64,000 nucleotides of DNA from Bacteriovoracaceae bacterium (GCA_016784965.1 JADHTQ010000011.1:34283-98282); one strand, 5' to 3'. Positions 16,171-26,001 are shown, numbered from the stretch's first letter. Numbers and translations: made by a program. Notes: generated from the letters alone by a model not told the origin.

Positions 16171-16587
16171 TTAATCTACAAAAACAGTTGAATCAATTTT
16201 TGTAAATATATTCTCAGTTATACTATTTTTGTCAACTGCCGTTACAATCTTTCCATTGTTAACATCAATAATATAAGCAGCATTCTTTGTTACTACTAAA
16301 GACTCTTTTCCTCCTTTATTTTTTAGTTTATCTACTGCATTTTGTAATTTTAAATATTCAGAGCCATCTAAGGCAATATTTCTTTCTTGTAATCTCTTGG
16401 CAGCATGCCCTGAAACTTGCAGTTTGGGTAAGCCTGACTTCTTGCCAAGTTTTTCTGAAAGTAATTTATCAAACTCACCTGGCTTGCTTTTATCTAATGG
16501 CCCCTTATCAAGGTCCACCTGCTTGCGCTTATTAATCTCTTTAAGCGCTGGTATCAGGAGTCCATCAATTTTTTTGTTATTAACCAT
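16171..16587 (-). CDS. TIGR02530-type flagellar operon protein
   Basis: A 138-residue protein matching the pattern of the uncharacterised flagellar operon family TIGR02530, which lies between flgD and flgE in Firmicutes, spirochaetes and delta-type bacteria. Features: SGHAAKRLQERNIAL (residues ~70-84), LQNAVDKLKNKGGKESLVV, and AAYIIDVNNGKIVTAVD near the C-terminus. It is cytoplasmic by composition and probably a hook-assembly accessory, but no biochemical role is established. It starts six bases after flgD's stop, so it is co-translated with the hook-cap gene, and is followed by an 88-base gap before flgE. Confidence 0.82.
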   Translation of the reverse strand: MVNNKKIDGLLIPALKEINKRKQVDLDKGPLDKSKPGEFDKLLSEKLGKKSGLPKLQVSGHAAKRLQERNIALDGSEYLKLQNAVDKLKNKGGKESLVVTKNAAYIIDVNNGKIVTAVDKNSITENIFTKIDSTVFVD

Positions 16588-16593
16588 TAAAAC

Positions 16594-17448
16594 CTACTGT
16601 GCAATGCCTTTATATTTATCTACTGCCAGTTGTTTGGCCATTTCTTTGCCCTTATGCCCATTATGCCACGGAAGTCTAAAAGTTTCAACATCTCGCAAAA
16701 AGACACTTTTTTTCCCATCTATCTGCAAAACGGCTTCTCCATCTTTAAATTGAACACTGGTGACAATGCCTTTGGATTTGGTTTGCCCATCAAATTGTGC
16801 GGCCGATTCATCCCATGCCTTAACCTGTACCGTATAAGTTCCCTTTGCCGCGTCTACTTTGTCCGCCCTTTTGCCATCCCAGATGATTGATTGACTTCCT
16901 TTGAACATATTTGCTTTTTCAATTTGTTTTACTAGCTGTCCTTTATTATCAAAAATTCTAACCAGCAAGTTTTTGGCATTTTTTGGTAGAAAAAATGGAA
17001 TGTCTACCCTATCGCCTCTGCCTTTATAATCTACAGTGGTACCTGCTGTTGTTACCTCTTTACCTAAAAAACTTGCTCCATAATACTTGCGCTCAACACC
17101 AACATTTTCTCCCTGCTGGGTCATCTTGGTATTGATATTTGCAAGTTGTTCTAATTGGGAGAACTGGGCCAACTCGGAAGCAAACTTTCGTTGATCCATG
17201 GGGTTTGAGGGATCCTGATTTTTTAATTGAGTAGCAAGCAGCTTCATAAAATCATCTTTACCCATTTTATTATGGGTCTTTTGATCTACATATTTAAAAC
17301 CTTCAGTATTTTTACCGGTTAACCTATTTAATAGCTGTTGCTTACTCTCTTTTTTGCTGAGCTGTTTGGCGGACTTTTGTCCTTTATGTAAGGCAACTTT
17401 AGAAAAGGGATTTGCCTTGAAATTTTTTGGAACACCAATACCTGGCAT
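16594..17448 (-). CDS. flgD: Flagellar hook cap protein FlgD
   Basis: A 284-residue hook-assembly scaffold. The FlgD N-terminal motif is clear: KDDFMKLLATQLKNQDPSNP then MDQRKFASELAQFSQLEQL (residues ~63-105). A FlgD Ig-like domain follows (VRIFDNKGQLVKQIE ... IIWDGKRADKVDAAKGTYTV). FlgD caps the growing hook and is removed before the filament. The ~60-residue Lys-rich extension before the motif is longer than in E. coli. It directly abuts the fliK-like gene (stop 17449, start 17448). Confidence 0.93.
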   Translation of the reverse strand: MPGIGVPKNFKANPFSKVALHKGQKSAKQLSKKESKQQLLNRLTGKNTEGFKYVDQKTHNKMGKDDFMKLLATQLKNQDPSNPMDQRKFASELAQFSQLEQLANINTKMTQQGENVGVERKYYGASFLGKEVTTAGTTVDYKGRGDRVDIPFFLPKNAKNLLVRIFDNKGQLVKQIEKANMFKGSQSIIWDGKRADKVDAAKGTYTVQVKAWDESAAQFDGQTKSKGIVTSVQFKDGEAVLQIDGKKSVFLRDVETFRLPWHNGHKGKEMAKQLAVDKYKGIAQ

Positions 17449-19185
17449 CTATGCTCCCATTTTTTCTTTGTAATATTCCCACATTGCATTTCTTCTTCTG
17501 GAATCTGCATCTTGATGGAAATCATTTTTATTTTGGAAATGTCCTGCTTCTTTTTCCATAAATTGACTATTTTCATTTTGCTGCTTAGAACTGTTTTTGA
17601 AACTATCGCTAAAGTCTAAGACATTCGTCGCACTTGTTAGCTTAAGATCACTTACTTTAACACCAGTATTTGCTAAACTGTTTAAAAGTTCTCCATTATT
17701 TTCTCTAAAAAATACCGCCCCCTCTTTCGAGGTAGTGGTAATTTCAATATCTACTAAATTGTTTATATTATGTTTTGTTACATTAATTTTTATATGACCT
17801 AAATCATCATGTTTTACAATTAGATCAATTGCATCGGAATTTTCAATATTGTTTTGTTCTATAAACTTTGAAACCCGGCTAATCATTTCATTGCGATTAA
17901 GCTGCCCTACACTTGATAAGTCCAGTACTTTGGTTGGGGCAAAAGCTTCACTTTTTATAGGTGTGTCTGTTTGCTGCTTAATGGCTGCTGCAAAATTCAC
18001 TACATTGGACCTGCCATTAGTAGTATTCACAGACTCTTTGACCTTACTTTCAATATTCTCACTCATAACCAGCTTGGAATTTTTGGCGTTTTTCATGATA
18101 TCCATTAAGTTTACAGGTCGTTTGTTTCGTTTGATCCCTGCAACCTTTGTAGTCGCTTTTGTCGGTGCTTTTTTATTAAACTTCTTTAACAAAGATATGG
18201 CATCTGGATTTTTTTGCATCTGCTTTGCTTTTTTGAACATATCTTTTTTTACATATGGATTCTCAACTTGTGAAGCTGTCTGTTTTGCATCACTAGGTAA
18301 TTTAAATATCGAGCTACGCTCATTTGCTTGAGCTTTTTGTGCTATTAACTCTGCAGGCAATTCCTGTTTGACTTGGGACTTTCGCCCGCCCATATCTTTA
18401 GATGGTCCCACTTTGTTTAATTTTCTAGGACCTTGATTTGCTATGGTTTCATTTTTATTAGTTTTAAAGAGGAGTACTTTAGCGCTAGGATCTGCTACTT
18501 TCTTTTGGTTTTTAATTTTGGCGCCAGCAATTTTTATATCAGAAACATTTGCTTCTTCTTTTGCTAGTGCTGGTTTTGTTTGCTCTTTTGTAGCCACTTC
18601 TTGGGCAATCTTAGGTGCAGTCTGTACCTTGGTCGTAGCTTCAGTCTTGCCCTCTTGTGAATTTTTACCTATTAGCTGCTTAGTGTCTACTTTTACAACG
18701 CTTACACTATCTAGTTTTACTTTGTCATTATTGGCAACATCTATAGTCTTGTTGCCCTTAAGCAACGGTACTTGTGCTTCAGGTTTTTTTGCATTAACCA
18801 CTTGCTTGACAATCTTTTTATTACTTTCCAAAAGGAGCTGGTTGAGTTTTTCACTCTCCTTGGGGTCAATCATTTTAAGTTGAGTAGTTTTACTTTGATC
18901 AAGGTTTTGTGCTTTTGGACCTGTAATGCTTTGCTTATCATCCGTTGTATCGGCAACTTGAAGATTCTCACCCAAAGTTTTTATCAGTTGGGGATCAATG
19001 TTTTTTTCATTTTTAACAGGTGTTTTTAATGCCTCTTTAGGATCTTGCATGTTGGATAAAATCTCCATAAACGACTTGTTTATCTCCCCATCAACACTCT
19101 GATCGATGACTTGAGGGCCTTCACCAACTTGATTATTTTCAGTTAAGGCACCTATAAATAAATCATTTAAGCCAACACTTTGCAT
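17449..19185 (-). CDS. fliK: Flagellar hook-length control protein FliK-like
   Basis: A 578-residue protein with a long low-complexity Lys/Gln/Ala-rich N-terminal part (residues ~1-440) and a C-terminal Flg_hook domain (~450-530: IDLIVKHDDLGHIKINVTKH, then VFFRENNGELLNSLANTGV and VSDLKLTS). FliK is a secreted molecular ruler that stops hook export and switches the export gate to filament proteins. The position just before flgD is standard. The ruler part has no sequence conservation, as usual. The C-terminus beyond the domain is polar (SKQQNENSQF). Confidence 0.85.
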   Translation of the reverse strand: MQSVGLNDLFIGALTENNQVGEGPQVIDQSVDGEINKSFMEILSNMQDPKEALKTPVKNEKNIDPQLIKTLGENLQVADTTDDKQSITGPKAQNLDQSKTTQLKMIDPKESEKLNQLLLESNKKIVKQVVNAKKPEAQVPLLKGNKTIDVANNDKVKLDSVSVVKVDTKQLIGKNSQEGKTEATTKVQTAPKIAQEVATKEQTKPALAKEEANVSDIKIAGAKIKNQKKVADPSAKVLLFKTNKNETIANQGPRKLNKVGPSKDMGGRKSQVKQELPAELIAQKAQANERSSIFKLPSDAKQTASQVENPYVKKDMFKKAKQMQKNPDAISLLKKFNKKAPTKATTKVAGIKRNKRPVNLMDIMKNAKNSKLVMSENIESKVKESVNTTNGRSNVVNFAAAIKQQTDTPIKSEAFAPTKVLDLSSVGQLNRNEMISRVSKFIEQNNIENSDAIDLIVKHDDLGHIKINVTKHNINNLVDIEITTTSKEGAVFFRENNGELLNSLANTGVKVSDLKLTSATNVLDFSDSFKNSSKQQNENSQFMEKEAGHFQNKNDFHQDADSRRRNAMWEYYKEKMGA

Positions 19186-19204
19186 ACTACTCCTATTCTC
19201 TTCT

Positions 19205-19768
19205 TTATTTTTGCATATTCAGGTAGTGTTTTTGAAGCCTGGCAGAAATTTCCTTATCCATCTTGTTGAATATTTTTGAAGCCTTTTCCGAAGAGAGCTT
19301 GTCAAGTATTATTACTGCAATTTCAACATCTTGCTCTGACAATACCGCTGCTGCTACGTTTGGTCTCATACCCGAAATAGTGGCCACCGTATGTGAAATT
19401 CTTTTATTTTTTTCTTCTTGATGCTTGTCGATACACCCAATTAATTTATTCTGTTTTTCATCCAGCTCATTGAGTTGCGCTTCAAATTTTTTGCGATTAA
19501 CCTTGAGTTGTGCCTCTTTATTGGCAATTTTTAGCTCCTTTAACCTTAACTGTTCCTCCTTGTCTAGTAACTCCTTAGAAAAATCTACAATATTGATTTG
19601 TCCAAGACGTATTAAATTTTTTGCCACCTCTTTTTTTACAGCTTCCAAGAACTCTTTATGTGAGTAACTCTTGGCCTTTTTTGCCTGTTCACCTTTATCA
19701 GTTTTGTCGGCAGCAAATCCATTAAAAGAAGTATATGTCATAATTACAAATAATATTATCTTTATCAT
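19205..19768 (-). CDS. MotE-like periplasmic coiled-coil protein (MgtE_N-like C-terminus)
   Basis: A 187-residue exported protein: signal peptide (MIKIILFVIMTYTSFNGFAA), a long coiled coil (residues ~65-120, EEQLRLKELKIANKEAQLKV), then a C-terminal ~55 residues resembling the MgtE intracellular N domain as in the flagellar protein MotE (ISGMRPNVAAAVLSEQDVEI ... AVIILDKLSSEKASKIFNKM). Such genes sit between fliJ and fliK in many delta- and alpha-type flagellar operons; in Rhizobium MotE is a periplasmic partner of the motor protein MotC. It overlaps the fliJ stop by four bases. The exact function here is inferred. Confidence 0.72.
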   Translation of the reverse strand: MIKIILFVIMTYTSFNGFAADKTDKGEQAKKAKSYSHKEFLEAVKKEVAKNLIRLGQINIVDFSKELLDKEEQLRLKELKIANKEAQLKVNRKKFEAQLNELDEKQNKLIGCIDKHQEEKNKRISHTVATISGMRPNVAAAVLSEQDVEIAVIILDKLSSEKASKIFNKMDKEISARLQKHYLNMQK

Positions 19769-20202
19769 AAGTTACCACGCATTCTGATCAAATCTTCAAT
19801 CGTCATCAGTTCTTTTTTCTTTGATTCTTTTTTATAGTGAGCAAACTCTTTTTCCTCAAACCTTTCTAATACTTTAACTTTACCTCTGGCCTGCTTTAAC
19901 TGTTCTACCTTTAGCTCATACTCTTTTTCAAGCAGCGAGAGTTCATCATTTTTGGTCTTGATTTTCGCTTTGATACCCTCGATATAAAGTGGATAAAAGC
20001 CAATAAATCTGGCCCCCACAGTTTTGGTGACCAGTCCCTCTTGTGACTCATAACCAATTTCAATATCTCTTTCTAGCTTTTGTATTTCAACTTTAACATC
20101 ATAGGTTTGTTTGACAATTTTACCAAGCTCGATTTTAATTTGCTTTTCTTTTAGTTCTCGCATTTTTTTCAAGCTTTCTAGCTTGAATTTAAATTTTTTC
20201 AT
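19765..20202 (-). CDS. fliJ: Flagellar export protein FliJ
   Basis: A 145-residue almost fully coiled-coil protein starting KKFKFKLESLKKMRELKEKQ, the typical FliJ opening (F-x-F-x-L-x-x-L). FliJ is the central stalk of the FliI ATPase ring and couples it to the export gate. It overlaps fliI by four bases upstream and the MotE-like gene by four downstream. The divergent sequence is normal for the family; length and position make the call. Confidence 0.86.
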   Translation of the reverse strand: MKKFKFKLESLKKMRELKEKQIKIELGKIVKQTYDVKVEIQKLERDIEIGYESQEGLVTKTVGARFIGFYPLYIEGIKAKIKTKNDELSLLEKEYELKVEQLKQARGKVKVLERFEEKEFAHYKKESKKKELMTIEDLIRMRGNL

Positions 20203-21584
20203 TCTTCTTGCTCTTCACTTTCAAACAGATGTGGGTTTACTTCCTTTTCTGCCTTTTTGGCCAACTCCACTAATGCTTCATACAAGTCATCAAACTGAAC
20301 TACCTGCTCCATATACTGCTCTTGTTTAAGTAGCTTATATAGCTCGTCATGGATTACTAAAGCTTTATCAACTTTTTCATTTGACCCCTTGGCATAAGCA
20401 CCAACATTGATCAAATCTTCACTATCATAATAAGCACCCAATAGGTCTCTAATATGCGATGCCACGACTCTATGTTCAGGCGTTACTACTTTATTCATAA
20501 CTCTAGATAGTGACTGTAAAATATCAACTGCAGGAAATTGATTTCTAGCAACAAGCTGCCTGCTAAGGATAATATGCCCATCAGCAATGGCACGGATTGC
20601 ATCGGAAATGGGCTCATCCATGTCATCACCTTCTACTAAAATTGTATAAATGCCGGTAATAGTACCGCAATCTTTTTTAGTTCCTGCCCGTTCTAAGAGC
20701 TTGGGTAGTTTTGAAAATACTGAAGGTGGGTAACCTTTTTGTCCAGGAGGCTCACCTGCACCTAGCCCTACTTCCCTATTGGCCATTGCAAAACGTGTAA
20801 TGGAATCCATCATTAATAGTACATCATTATTTTTATCTCTAAAGTATTCTGCAATTGTTGTTGCTGTATATGCTGCCTTTAATCTTATTAGTGGAGATAA
20901 CTCTGAAGTGGCGACAACTACTACTGACTTTTTAAGTCCCTCCTCACCCAAGTCATTTTCAATAAATTCTAGCACTTCTCTACCACGTTCACCGACAAGA
21001 CCTATCACATTCACGTCGGCAGTAGTATTTTTTGCCATCATACCGAGCAAGACTGACTTACCCACACCTGAGCCGGCAAAAATACCTATCCTTTGCCCTT
21101 TACCCGCCGTCATAAAGGCGTTTATGGCATTGATTCCAACATCTAAAGGCTCCATGATCGGAGGTCTATCAAGAGGATTTAGTTGTTTTCCGAAGATACT
21201 TCTTGATTCGTGAGGTGGCTCAATTGGTCCTTTGTTATCGATTGGATTTCCACGATAATCTACAACCCGACCAAGCATAGCATCAGATATTTTAATTGTT
21301 GTTGTTAGGTCTTTTAAATAAACTTTAGTATCAGAGTTTATGCCACCTACATCCCTGTAAGGCATTACTAGGCATCCATTTTCTTTAATACCTATTACTT
21401 CACCATCGACACAATCACCAAAATCAGTTACAAATTCAACATTACTGCCAATTACTGCTTTTGGGAGATTTACTTCATAAATCATACCCTTATTACCACA
21501 TATCTTTCCAATTCTTTGATATGGCAAAGAGTACTCATATGCTTTGTAGATTGGTTGAAGTTGTATTGATCTATCCATCATCAT
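20199..21584 (-). CDS. fliI: Flagellum-specific ATPase FliI
   Basis: A 461-residue F1-beta/type III secretion ATPase. The Walker A motif GIFAGSGVGKSVLLG lies near residues 168-182. Walker B is DVLLMMDSITRFA, and the type III signature VGLVGERGREVLEFI and PPSVFSKLPKLLERAG are present. It powers or facilitates unfolding and delivery of flagellar export substrates, with FliH as regulator and FliJ as stalk, both adjacent. The start overlaps fliH by 14 bases; MMMD offers three adjacent ATGs, so the exact first residue is uncertain. Confidence 0.96.
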   Translation of the reverse strand: MMMDRSIQLQPIYKAYEYSLPYQRIGKICGNKGMIYEVNLPKAVIGSNVEFVTDFGDCVDGEVIGIKENGCLVMPYRDVGGINSDTKVYLKDLTTTIKISDAMLGRVVDYRGNPIDNKGPIEPPHESRSIFGKQLNPLDRPPIMEPLDVGINAINAFMTAGKGQRIGIFAGSGVGKSVLLGMMAKNTTADVNVIGLVGERGREVLEFIENDLGEEGLKKSVVVVATSELSPLIRLKAAYTATTIAEYFRDKNNDVLLMMDSITRFAMANREVGLGAGEPPGQKGYPPSVFSKLPKLLERAGTKKDCGTITGIYTILVEGDDMDEPISDAIRAIADGHIILSRQLVARNQFPAVDILQSLSRVMNKVVTPEHRVVASHIRDLLGAYYDSEDLINVGAYAKGSNEKVDKALVIHDELYKLLKQEQYMEQVVQFDDLYEALVELAKKAEKEVNPHLFESEEQEE

Positions 21585-22410
21585 CTACCAGCTCTGGCCC
21601 CACTTCATAGATGCCTACTGACTCAAATAATTTTTCAAGATATTGAAACTGCATCGGCAAACTGGCATCTATAATTCCATTTTCAGACTCTAAAATTATC
21701 CCATGTTTGTCCATATCATGGTCAACCTCAACTCTGACATTTGGGATTTGCCCAATTTTTTCTTTTATTACACGTAACACTTCAGACATATTTTCAAACT
21801 CATCAGCATTAACTTTCAACAAGAGGTTTGATTTCACCTTAATCTCTTCAATTAGCTTCTCTAACAGCCGTGACAAGTATTCACCATCTTGTTCTAGCTC
21901 ACGAAGGATAACCCATCGGCAAAGATTTTTGATTAGCTCAAATATTTCTTTTTTTTGTTTTTGCATGATCTCTTCTTTTAATGAGACCACCTCTAAAATG
22001 TAGTCAGAAAGCCTTTCAATCTTTTCCTCAGCTTCAACCTTAGTTTGATTATAAACATCTTCTCTTCCTTGCTTCACCCCTTCTTCATAGCCCTGCTTTC
22101 TGGCTTCTTCTTTGATTCTATCAATTTGCCTCTCAACGTCTTTTTTAATTCTCGTTTCTCTAACTTTTTCTTCTTGCTTGAAAAACCCTCTGTGCTCTTT
22201 AACTATTGGATTGATTTTAAATGAGTTACTTATGGCACGCTCTCGTTCTTCTAGAACACGATCTTTTTCTACTTCACCGGAAAAACTTGAGATATCTTCT
22301 AAATCTCTGAAGTTATAATCTTCTGCACCCTCTACATCTACACTCATAACCTTGGTAAAAGATTTTAACTTATAGTCTTTAATATTCATGTTTTCAGTAT
22401 TGGTTCCCAT
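21571..22410 (-). CDS. fliH: Flagellar export regulator FliH
   Basis: A 279-residue protein with a charged coiled-coil N-terminal half (IKKDVERQIDRIKEEARKQG, residues ~90-110, and EEGVKQGREDVYNQTKVEAEE) followed by an alpha/beta C-terminal domain related to the V/F-type ATPase stator. FliH dimers hold FliI at the export gate and repress its ATPase. The EARKQGYEEGVKQGRED block is the most FliH-like part. Position between fliG and fliI is canonical; spacing to fliG is 18 bases. Confidence 0.88.
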   Translation of the reverse strand: MGTNTENMNIKDYKLKSFTKVMSVDVEGAEDYNFRDLEDISSFSGEVEKDRVLEERERAISNSFKINPIVKEHRGFFKQEEKVRETRIKKDVERQIDRIKEEARKQGYEEGVKQGREDVYNQTKVEAEEKIERLSDYILEVVSLKEEIMQKQKKEIFELIKNLCRWVILRELEQDGEYLSRLLEKLIEEIKVKSNLLLKVNADEFENMSEVLRVIKEKIGQIPNVRVEVDHDMDKHGIILESENGIIDASLPMQFQYLEKLFESVGIYEVGPELVDDDG

Positions 22411-22428
22411 AAAGTATCTCCGTACTTA

Positions 22429-23460
22429 TTAAACCATCGTATCACCTTCTCCACCTCTAGAAATAAAGACTTTACCTTGTGACTCCAAGTCTTTTGCTTT
22501 TTGTACGATTTCAGACTGAGCTTTTTCCACATCAGATAGTTTTGTTGGCCCAAGCGCATCAAGATCTTCTTTGAGCAGTGTTGAGGCCCTATTAGACATG
22601 TTTTTAAATAGCTTAATCTTGATCTCTTCTGGAGCTGTTTTAAGTGCAATAACAAGTTTTTGATTATCAACTTCTTTAAGTAGATTTTGAATACCACGAT
22701 CATCGATGTATTTGAGGTCTTCAAATACGAACATAAGTTTTCTAATCTCTTCGGCAAGTTCTGGATCTTTTTCCTCAACTCTGATCATAATGTTTTTCTC
22801 ATTATTTTTATCCATTACATTGAGCATCTCAGCGATCGGCTCTACACCACCTAGTTGGTTTGTATCAATAGAGCCAAGAGTTGACAGCTCAGTCTTTAAG
22901 ACATCGTCTAACTGGGCAATTAGCTCAGGTGAAACATAGTCTAGGTTTGCAACTCTTAAGACCACCTCTGCCTGCAAGCCTTCAGGAAGCCTTCTTAAAA
23001 CATCTACCTTGCGGTCAGCTGCAAGGTGAGCTACGATTAAAGCAATTGTTTGGGGATGTTCATTTATTAAAAAGTTAGCCAGGGTTCTTGTATCTACTAA
23101 TTCTAAAGATTCTAAAGTATTACTATGGGCCACATCAATAATTTGGCCTAACAATTGTTTGGCACGTTCTTCACCGAGAGCATTAACGATAAAATCTTTT
23201 CCTCTATTTTCTGAAAACAACAAGTCAGCATCCTCATTGATTGCCGAGTAAAAATCTTCTAAGATTCGCTTAACCATCCAGATCGGTGCTTTATTTAAGT
23301 TAGACATGATGTTTATCATTCGTTTTACATCGTTGTCCTTCATGTGTTGGAAAATTAGTTGAGTGGTACTAACCCCTAGGGAGCTCAAAAGAAGCCCTGC
23401 TCGATCTCGTCCGGAAAGCAGTGCATACTCTACATCTGGATCTAATTTTTTATCTTCCAC
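22429..23460 (-). CDS. fliG: Flagellar motor switch protein FliG
   Basis: A 343-residue C-ring protein. The start fits (GRDRAGLLLSSLGVSTTQLI), the EHPQTIALIVAHL motif lies near residue 132, PEGLQAEVVLRVANLDYVSP follows, and the C-terminal motor domain includes MFVFEDLKYIDDRGIQNLLK with the charged helix that meets the stator. FliG binds FliF, converts ion-driven stator movement to torque and reverses on switching. Length equals the family norm. The FliM and FliN partners are not in this window. Confidence 0.96.
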   Translation of the reverse strand: MEDKKLDPDVEYALLSGRDRAGLLLSSLGVSTTQLIFQHMKDNDVKRMINIMSNLNKAPIWMVKRILEDFYSAINEDADLLFSENRGKDFIVNALGEERAKQLLGQIIDVAHSNTLESLELVDTRTLANFLINEHPQTIALIVAHLAADRKVDVLRRLPEGLQAEVVLRVANLDYVSPELIAQLDDVLKTELSTLGSIDTNQLGGVEPIAEMLNVMDKNNEKNIMIRVEEKDPELAEEIRKLMFVFEDLKYIDDRGIQNLLKEVDNQKLVIALKTAPEEIKIKLFKNMSNRASTLLKEDLDALGPTKLSDVEKAQSEIVQKAKDLESQGKVFISRGGEGDTMV

Positions 23461-23478
23461 TGCCCTATCTCTCCTTTT

Positions 23479-25167
23479 TTAAGCTATCTGCTTATCTGAC
23501 TCACCCGCGTGAATCATTTCAGATATTATCTGCGCCGCTTTGGATGGATTATTTTCGACAATTGAAATAATTTTTTCCTTAAGCATATTACCTTCAATCT
23601 TTTCGGGATTTAGTTTTTCTTCAATTTGTGGTAGAGCTTCCTCAAGACCTGGAAGCTTCTGGTTAGTCTGAACTTTCTCCAACTCTTCTAGTGTTTTTGG
23701 TAAAAAGTCCTCTACTGACTCAACAGTATTATCAGTAACCCATTGAATAAATGGCCTAGCTACCATGAAGAAAAATAGCGCAATAACAAAACCAATTGCC
23801 AAATATTTAACAATGTTTTTAATCAATTCTCTATTTTCTCGCTCGCGCATAATGGCCTCAATTGTCGCCATATCCTCTTGAGCAAATTCCATATTTTTAA
23901 TCACAATGGTATCACCTCTTTTTTCATTAATTCCAAGAGATGACATAACTATCGCCTTAAAATTAGCGACATCTGCATCGGACCACTTCTCATATTGCAT
24001 CTTGGGCTTTCCATCTTCGCCTATCACTGCTTTCCCATTTTCACCAATCATGGGCACATGTCTTCCATCAATCATAACTGCTACATTGACCCTTTTTATA
24101 CCTGCTGATGGCTGCCTAGATTTTGTCACTATTTTTGGTACATTGTAGTTGGTCGTAGTTAGGGCCTTATCCACATTGTTTTTTGTTTCAGGTATTCCAG
24201 GTTGAGGCTTCTCACCAGGGAGATTGCTTCTGGCACCAGGAATCCCTTGAGGAGACGGTCGGCTGCCCACTAGTTTCTGGGAATTTTTTACTTCAGATAG
24301 CACCGCTGCATTTTCACCATCATACGAAGTTTCAGTAGATACGGATTCGGTATAATTTAGTGCAACAGATACTTTTGCGATCACTTTGCCTTCACCAACT
24401 ACTCTTGCTAAAATTTCTTCTACTTGCTTCTCAAATGATCTGTTCATTTTTGATTCAAGTGCGATCCTATTGGCCGTATAAACAGTCATGGGATCACCAA
24501 CATTTTCTGATAATTTCTTACCGCGATCATCCAAGATCACAACATATTCGTTTCTCATCCCTTCAACAGCGGCTGACACCAAAGATCCGATTCCTTTAAT
24601 TTCTGTGGAAGTCAAGCTAACTCCTCTTTCTAACTCTAAAACCACCGACGCTCCAGGTGGTTTTTTCTCTGCTATAAAGGGAGATGACTCTGGAATGGAT
24701 AAGTGTACTCTTGCTCTTTTTATTCCTCTAATATAAGAGATGGTTTTAATTAACTCTCCCTCCAGGGCCCTTTGCTTATTCACTCTTTGCACAAAGCTAG
24801 TGGTACCAAAGGTCTGCTTATCAAAAACTTCGTAGCCAACTGTACCGCTCAACTGCACTCCCAAAGTGGCAATTTTAACACGCCAAATTTCTTTCATCTC
24901 TTTTGGCACCTGTATGCTTTTGCCATCTTTTGATGTTTGATAGGGAACCTTGTTTTCTTCTAATAAAATCGTAATCTTTTTAACATCTTCTTTATTGAGG
25001 TCATTATAAAGCGTCTCATATCTTGTATGCGAGGCCCAAATAATGATTCCCGCCATCACCGCGATGATAATACCAGTTATAGCTACAACACCAATCTTTC
25101 TTGCTATACTTAACGCTTCGAAGAAGTTCATGAAATTACGGTAAATTTTTTCTAGAAAATCTTGCAA
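23479..25167 (-). CDS. fliF: Flagellar MS-ring protein FliF
   Basis: A 562-residue inner-membrane ring protein with two TM helices (around residues 24-45 and 445-465, IGFVIALFFFMVARPFI) enclosing a large periplasmic part with ring-building motifs. YETLYNDLNKEDVKKI and YQTSKDGKSIQVP are followed by GTTSFVQRVNKQRALEGEL and RVHLSIPESSPF, all standard. The acidic cytoplasmic tail (~residues 470-562) would bind FliG, encoded next. The periplasmic region near 270-310 is a Pro/Gly-rich insert (RPSPQGIPGARSNLPGEKP). Confidence 0.96.
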   Translation of the reverse strand: MQDFLEKIYRNFMNFFEALSIARKIGVVAITGIIIAVMAGIIIWASHTRYETLYNDLNKEDVKKITILLEENKVPYQTSKDGKSIQVPKEMKEIWRVKIATLGVQLSGTVGYEVFDKQTFGTTSFVQRVNKQRALEGELIKTISYIRGIKRARVHLSIPESSPFIAEKKPPGASVVLELERGVSLTSTEIKGIGSLVSAAVEGMRNEYVVILDDRGKKLSENVGDPMTVYTANRIALESKMNRSFEKQVEEILARVVGEGKVIAKVSVALNYTESVSTETSYDGENAAVLSEVKNSQKLVGSRPSPQGIPGARSNLPGEKPQPGIPETKNNVDKALTTTNYNVPKIVTKSRQPSAGIKRVNVAVMIDGRHVPMIGENGKAVIGEDGKPKMQYEKWSDADVANFKAIVMSSLGINEKRGDTIVIKNMEFAQEDMATIEAIMRERENRELIKNIVKYLAIGFVIALFFFMVARPFIQWVTDNTVESVEDFLPKTLEELEKVQTNQKLPGLEEALPQIEEKLNPEKIEGNMLKEKIISIVENNPSKAAQIISEMIHAGESDKQIA

Positions 25168-25205
25168 TGGATCCTCCTAATATTTATACAGATAAATTCT
25201 TAAAT

Positions 25206-25562
25206 TTACATTTGCATCCTCATAATTTCCTTGTATGCATCTATTACCTTAATTCTAACCTGATTCATTGCTCTAAAGGCGATATCAGCTTTTTCTACCG
25301 CCAACAGTGTCTCATGAATATTTTTTGTCTTTCCAGTCGCCAGTTTTTGAATTGCTAGATTGGCATCTTTTTGCAACTTATTAACATCCATAATTGAATC
25401 TAGTAACATTTCGTTAAAGCTAACATCGTTACTCGGATTCAGTTTGGTCGCATCATCGAGTGTGAACGGATCTTTTAACTTTAAATCGGCACTCTTAGTC
25501 CAAGTTTTTGTATCGCCTGTTTTTAAAATGTTACTCATTGAGCCTAATGTTTCTATTGCCAT
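25206..25562 (-). CDS. fliE: Flagellar hook-basal body protein FliE
   Basis: A 118-residue protein of the size expected for FliE, the adaptor that joins the MS ring to the rod. The C-terminal half is diagnostic: SFNEMLLDSIMDVNKLQKDA, then the charged DxxxALxxxxK-type AVEKADIAFRAMNQVRIKVI and DAYKEIMRMQM. It lies two bases downstream of flgC and 38 bases before fliF, the common flgB-flgC-fliE-fliF order. Confidence 0.92.
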   Translation of the reverse strand: MAIETLGSMSNILKTGDTKTWTKSADLKLKDPFTLDDATKLNPSNDVSFNEMLLDSIMDVNKLQKDANLAIQKLATGKTKNIHETLLAVEKADIAFRAMNQVRIKVIDAYKEIMRMQM

Positions 25563-25563
25563 A

Positions 25564-26001
25564 TCATCTTCCTATTTCAAGGGTTTTCATTGCCATTTTT
25601 TTCGCAGTATTCATTGCTGCAATATTTGCTTCATAACTTCTAGAAGCTGCAATCATATTTGCCATTTCTTCCATGACATTAATATTTGGATACATTACAT
25701 ATCCCTTATCATTAGCATCAGGGTGTCCCGGTTCATACTTAGGTATTGGAGGTCGATCAGTAGAAAGAACTTCTGTGGCATGCACCGATTTTGCGTTGGC
25801 ATCCAGCTCACCTGCCAAGATGTCTGAAAAGCTTTCTCTGGCCGGCTCTGATCCAAAAACAACCTCTTTTCGTCGATATGGACCACCTTCTACCGTCCTT
25901 GTAGTTTGGGCATTGGCGATATTAGAAGATATCGCTGCCATCCTTTTTTTGTTGGAGGCAAGTCCCGAGGAGCTAATTTTAATACTGGTAAGTAAATCCA
26001 T
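25564..26001 (-). CDS. flgC: Flagellar proximal rod protein FlgC
   Basis: A 145-residue rod protein. The N-terminal axial motif reads SSGLASNKKRMAAISSNIAN (residues ~10-29) with AQTTRT beyond it. The mid part includes GHPDANDKGYVMYPNINVME, very typical of FlgC, and the C-terminal helix is EMANMIAASRSYEANIAAMN. It polymerises with FlgB into the proximal rod in the periplasm. It lies 23 bases after flgB. Confidence 0.96.
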   Translation of the reverse strand: MDLLTSIKISSSGLASNKKRMAAISSNIANAQTTRTVEGGPYRRKEVVFGSEPARESFSDILAGELDANAKSVHATEVLSTDRPPIPKYEPGHPDANDKGYVMYPNINVMEEMANMIAASRSYEANIAAMNTAKKMAMKTLEIGR